A stretch of 7,129 nucleotides of DNA, taken from contig CAZVRH010000056.1 in the NCBI GenBank assembly GCA_964629335.1, positions 1 to 7,129 on the forward strand, given 5' to 3'. This DNA comes from CACPJA01 sp964629335. GTDB lineage: Bacteria > Pseudomonadota > Gammaproteobacteria > Steroidobacterales > UBA11654. Positions 6,192 through 7,129 of the stretch are shown in pieces. Under the pieces are notes generated by a model, which was given only the letters and a program-made list of their open reading frames with translations, searched no databases and was not told where the DNA came from. The number at the start of each line of letters is the position of its first letter. Within the stretch, counting starts at the first letter, position 1. The translations under genes and the position numbers were made by a program.

Positions 6192-7129
6192 TTAGTCCTT
6201 TATAAGTTGCTCAGGAACATTGACTTTTTTTGCTCTAAGGTATTCACCCAATGATTTAGCCAAAGCATCGACTTTCGTATTCGAGGAAGCGCCGTCTCCT
6301 AGGATTCCATGAATATAGAAATTAACTGCTCTGATATTAGGAAAATCATATCGTGTGATTTTGTATTGTTGCAAGTCTGGTAGTAAATTTTTAAGTTCCT
6401 GAACAGTAAGGTAATGATATAAGAAAGAATAAGCATCGTCTGATTTGACCCAAACGCCCAAATTAGCACAACCCCCTTTGTCCCCTGATCGAGTACCAAT
6501 TAATCTACCGAAAAATATTTCTCGATTTTGCTTACTCTCATAAGTTGGTATCTCAATTGAATCCAGATTAAGTGTTGATGCAGCTAGCTCCATTTGATTG
6601 GATGGCAGAATGTCGATTGTTTCCCCATTAATATGAACCACCTCTTTGACAAATTTAGAATCAATGGTAGTCGGCCAGTAAATAATAAAAGGGGTCCCTG
6701 AACCGATGACATCCTTTGAAAACCATCCAGGGTAGTTGGCCAATGCAAGTTCAACAATCTTGGCTGTAAATATACGTCCCACAATTTTTGAGTCTTTAGA
6801 TTTTACCGTTATCCTTAACAGAGCCATGGCTTCTTCATGTGTGCTCGGATTCACTTTATCCTGTCTATGTAATTGAATATCAACATCATCGAACTGCTCC
6901 TTACCTCCTAAGAGCTCAAATAAAGCTTCAGTAAAGATCTCAGCTTTTTCTTCTATATCTAAACCGGTGAGAATTAATTCCATTCCGTTCCTAAAACCAC
7001 CCGATAAGTTAATACAAACTTTATGAGTTGGTGGTGGCGCAGTACCTTTGCAGCAAGAAACAGAAACTCTATTAACTCCAATATCCTCTAATTTCAATGT
7101 ATTAAAATGCGCAGTAACATCTGGATTCA
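6192..7129 (-). CDS. AtuA-family (DUF1446) protein, N terminus outside the window
   Basis: The C-terminal half, about 311 residues, of an AtuA-family protein whose full length is usually near 600. The frame is open to the right edge and begins there with NPDVTAHFNTLKLEDIG, so the TTG at 7097 is internal and not a start. Landmarks (numbered from the first full visible codon) are PPPTHKVCINLSGGFRNGME (31-50), LTGLDIEEKAE (53-63), and the C-terminal domain with GTRSGDKGGCANLGVWVKSD (211-230), the RYDFPNIRAVNFYIHGILGDG region (259-279) and a terminal VPEQLI. The family is named from the acyclic terpene utilisation cluster of Pseudomonas, where the gene accompanies geranyl-CoA carboxylase and acyl-CoA enzymes; its reaction is not established. 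It is the first operon member in view; promoter and further upstream genes lie outside. The family call is firm, the pathway call much less so. Confidence 0.9.
   Translation of the reverse strand, partial: NPDVTAHFNTLKLEDIGVNRVSVSCCKGTAPPPTHKVCINLSGGFRNGMELILTGLDIEEKAEIFTEALFELLGGKEQFDDVDIQLHRQDKVNPSTHEEAMALLRITVKSKDSKIVGRIFTAKIVELALANYPGWFSKDVIGSGTPFIIYWPTTIDSKFVKEVVHINGETIDILPSNQMELAASTLNLDSIEIPTYESKQNREIFFGRLIGTRSGDKGGCANLGVWVKSDDAYSFLYHYLTVQELKNLLPDLQQYKITRYDFPNIRAVNFYIHGILGDGASSNTKVDALAKSLGEYLRAKKVNVPEQLIKD
6196..6201 (-). promoter_or_regulatory. Shine-Dalgarno of the enoyl-CoA hydratase gene
   Basis: AAAGGA on the minus strand, inside the final codons of the AtuA-like gene, lies 7 nt before the ATG at 6188. 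This supports that start and coupled translation. Confidence 0.65.

Noticed and set aside
7095..7097. TTG as start codon of the AtuA-like gene.
   Set aside because: The frame is open to the window edge and the residues before it (NPDVTAHFNT) continue the family's conserved sequence; the true start is outside.

Overview
The window looks like a chromosomal piece of a marine-type gammaproteobacterium of moderate to low GC content. The reasons are a TonB-dependent receptor whose TonB box (EEIIVTATKKEES) is of the kind common in oligotrophic marine Gammaproteobacteria, an AtuA/enoyl-CoA hydratase/acyl-CoA dehydrogenase catabolic cluster, tight gene packing and AT-rich intergenic DNA. Genus-level assignment is not possible from the sequence alone. 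No mobile element, RNA gene or CRISPR array is visible.

Layout, left to right. (1) Positions 1-2398, minus strand: an outer-membrane TonB-dependent receptor, complete at its N terminus and cut at its C terminus by the window edge (799 codons visible, no internal stop). (2) Positions 2399-2628: the only long non-coding stretch, AT-rich and crowded with dyad symmetries, lying between two divergent genes. (3) Positions 2629-3030, plus strand: a small secreted protein of unknown family with no Shine-Dalgarno, possibly leaderless. (4) Positions 3037-7129, minus strand: a tightly packed four-gene operon read right to left: AtuA-family protein (N terminus outside the window), enoyl-CoA hydratase/isomerase, large catalytic acyl-CoA dehydrogenase subunit, small non-catalytic acyl-CoA dehydrogenase subunit. 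Junctions are a 3-nt gap, an 11-nt overlap and a 1-nt gap, each with a good Shine-Dalgarno inside the preceding gene.

How the genes may work together. The operon looks like part of a beta-oxidation route for an unusual acyl-CoA. The two dehydrogenase subunits resemble the heteromeric (alpha2beta2) enzymes known from steroid side-chain and dicarboxylate breakdown: the large one keeps a candidate catalytic Glu and the small one has Gly at both positions where the family carries it. The hydratase keeps only one of the two classical catalytic Glu residues. AtuA-family proteins are named from acyclic terpene (citronellol/geraniol) utilisation, though their biochemical role is not established. A branched, isoprenoid or alicyclic acid is therefore a reasonable substrate guess. 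The nearby receptor, with long apolar surface loops, could take up a hydrophobic nutrient, but that link is inference: it is in a separate transcription unit, separated from the operon by an opposite-strand gene.
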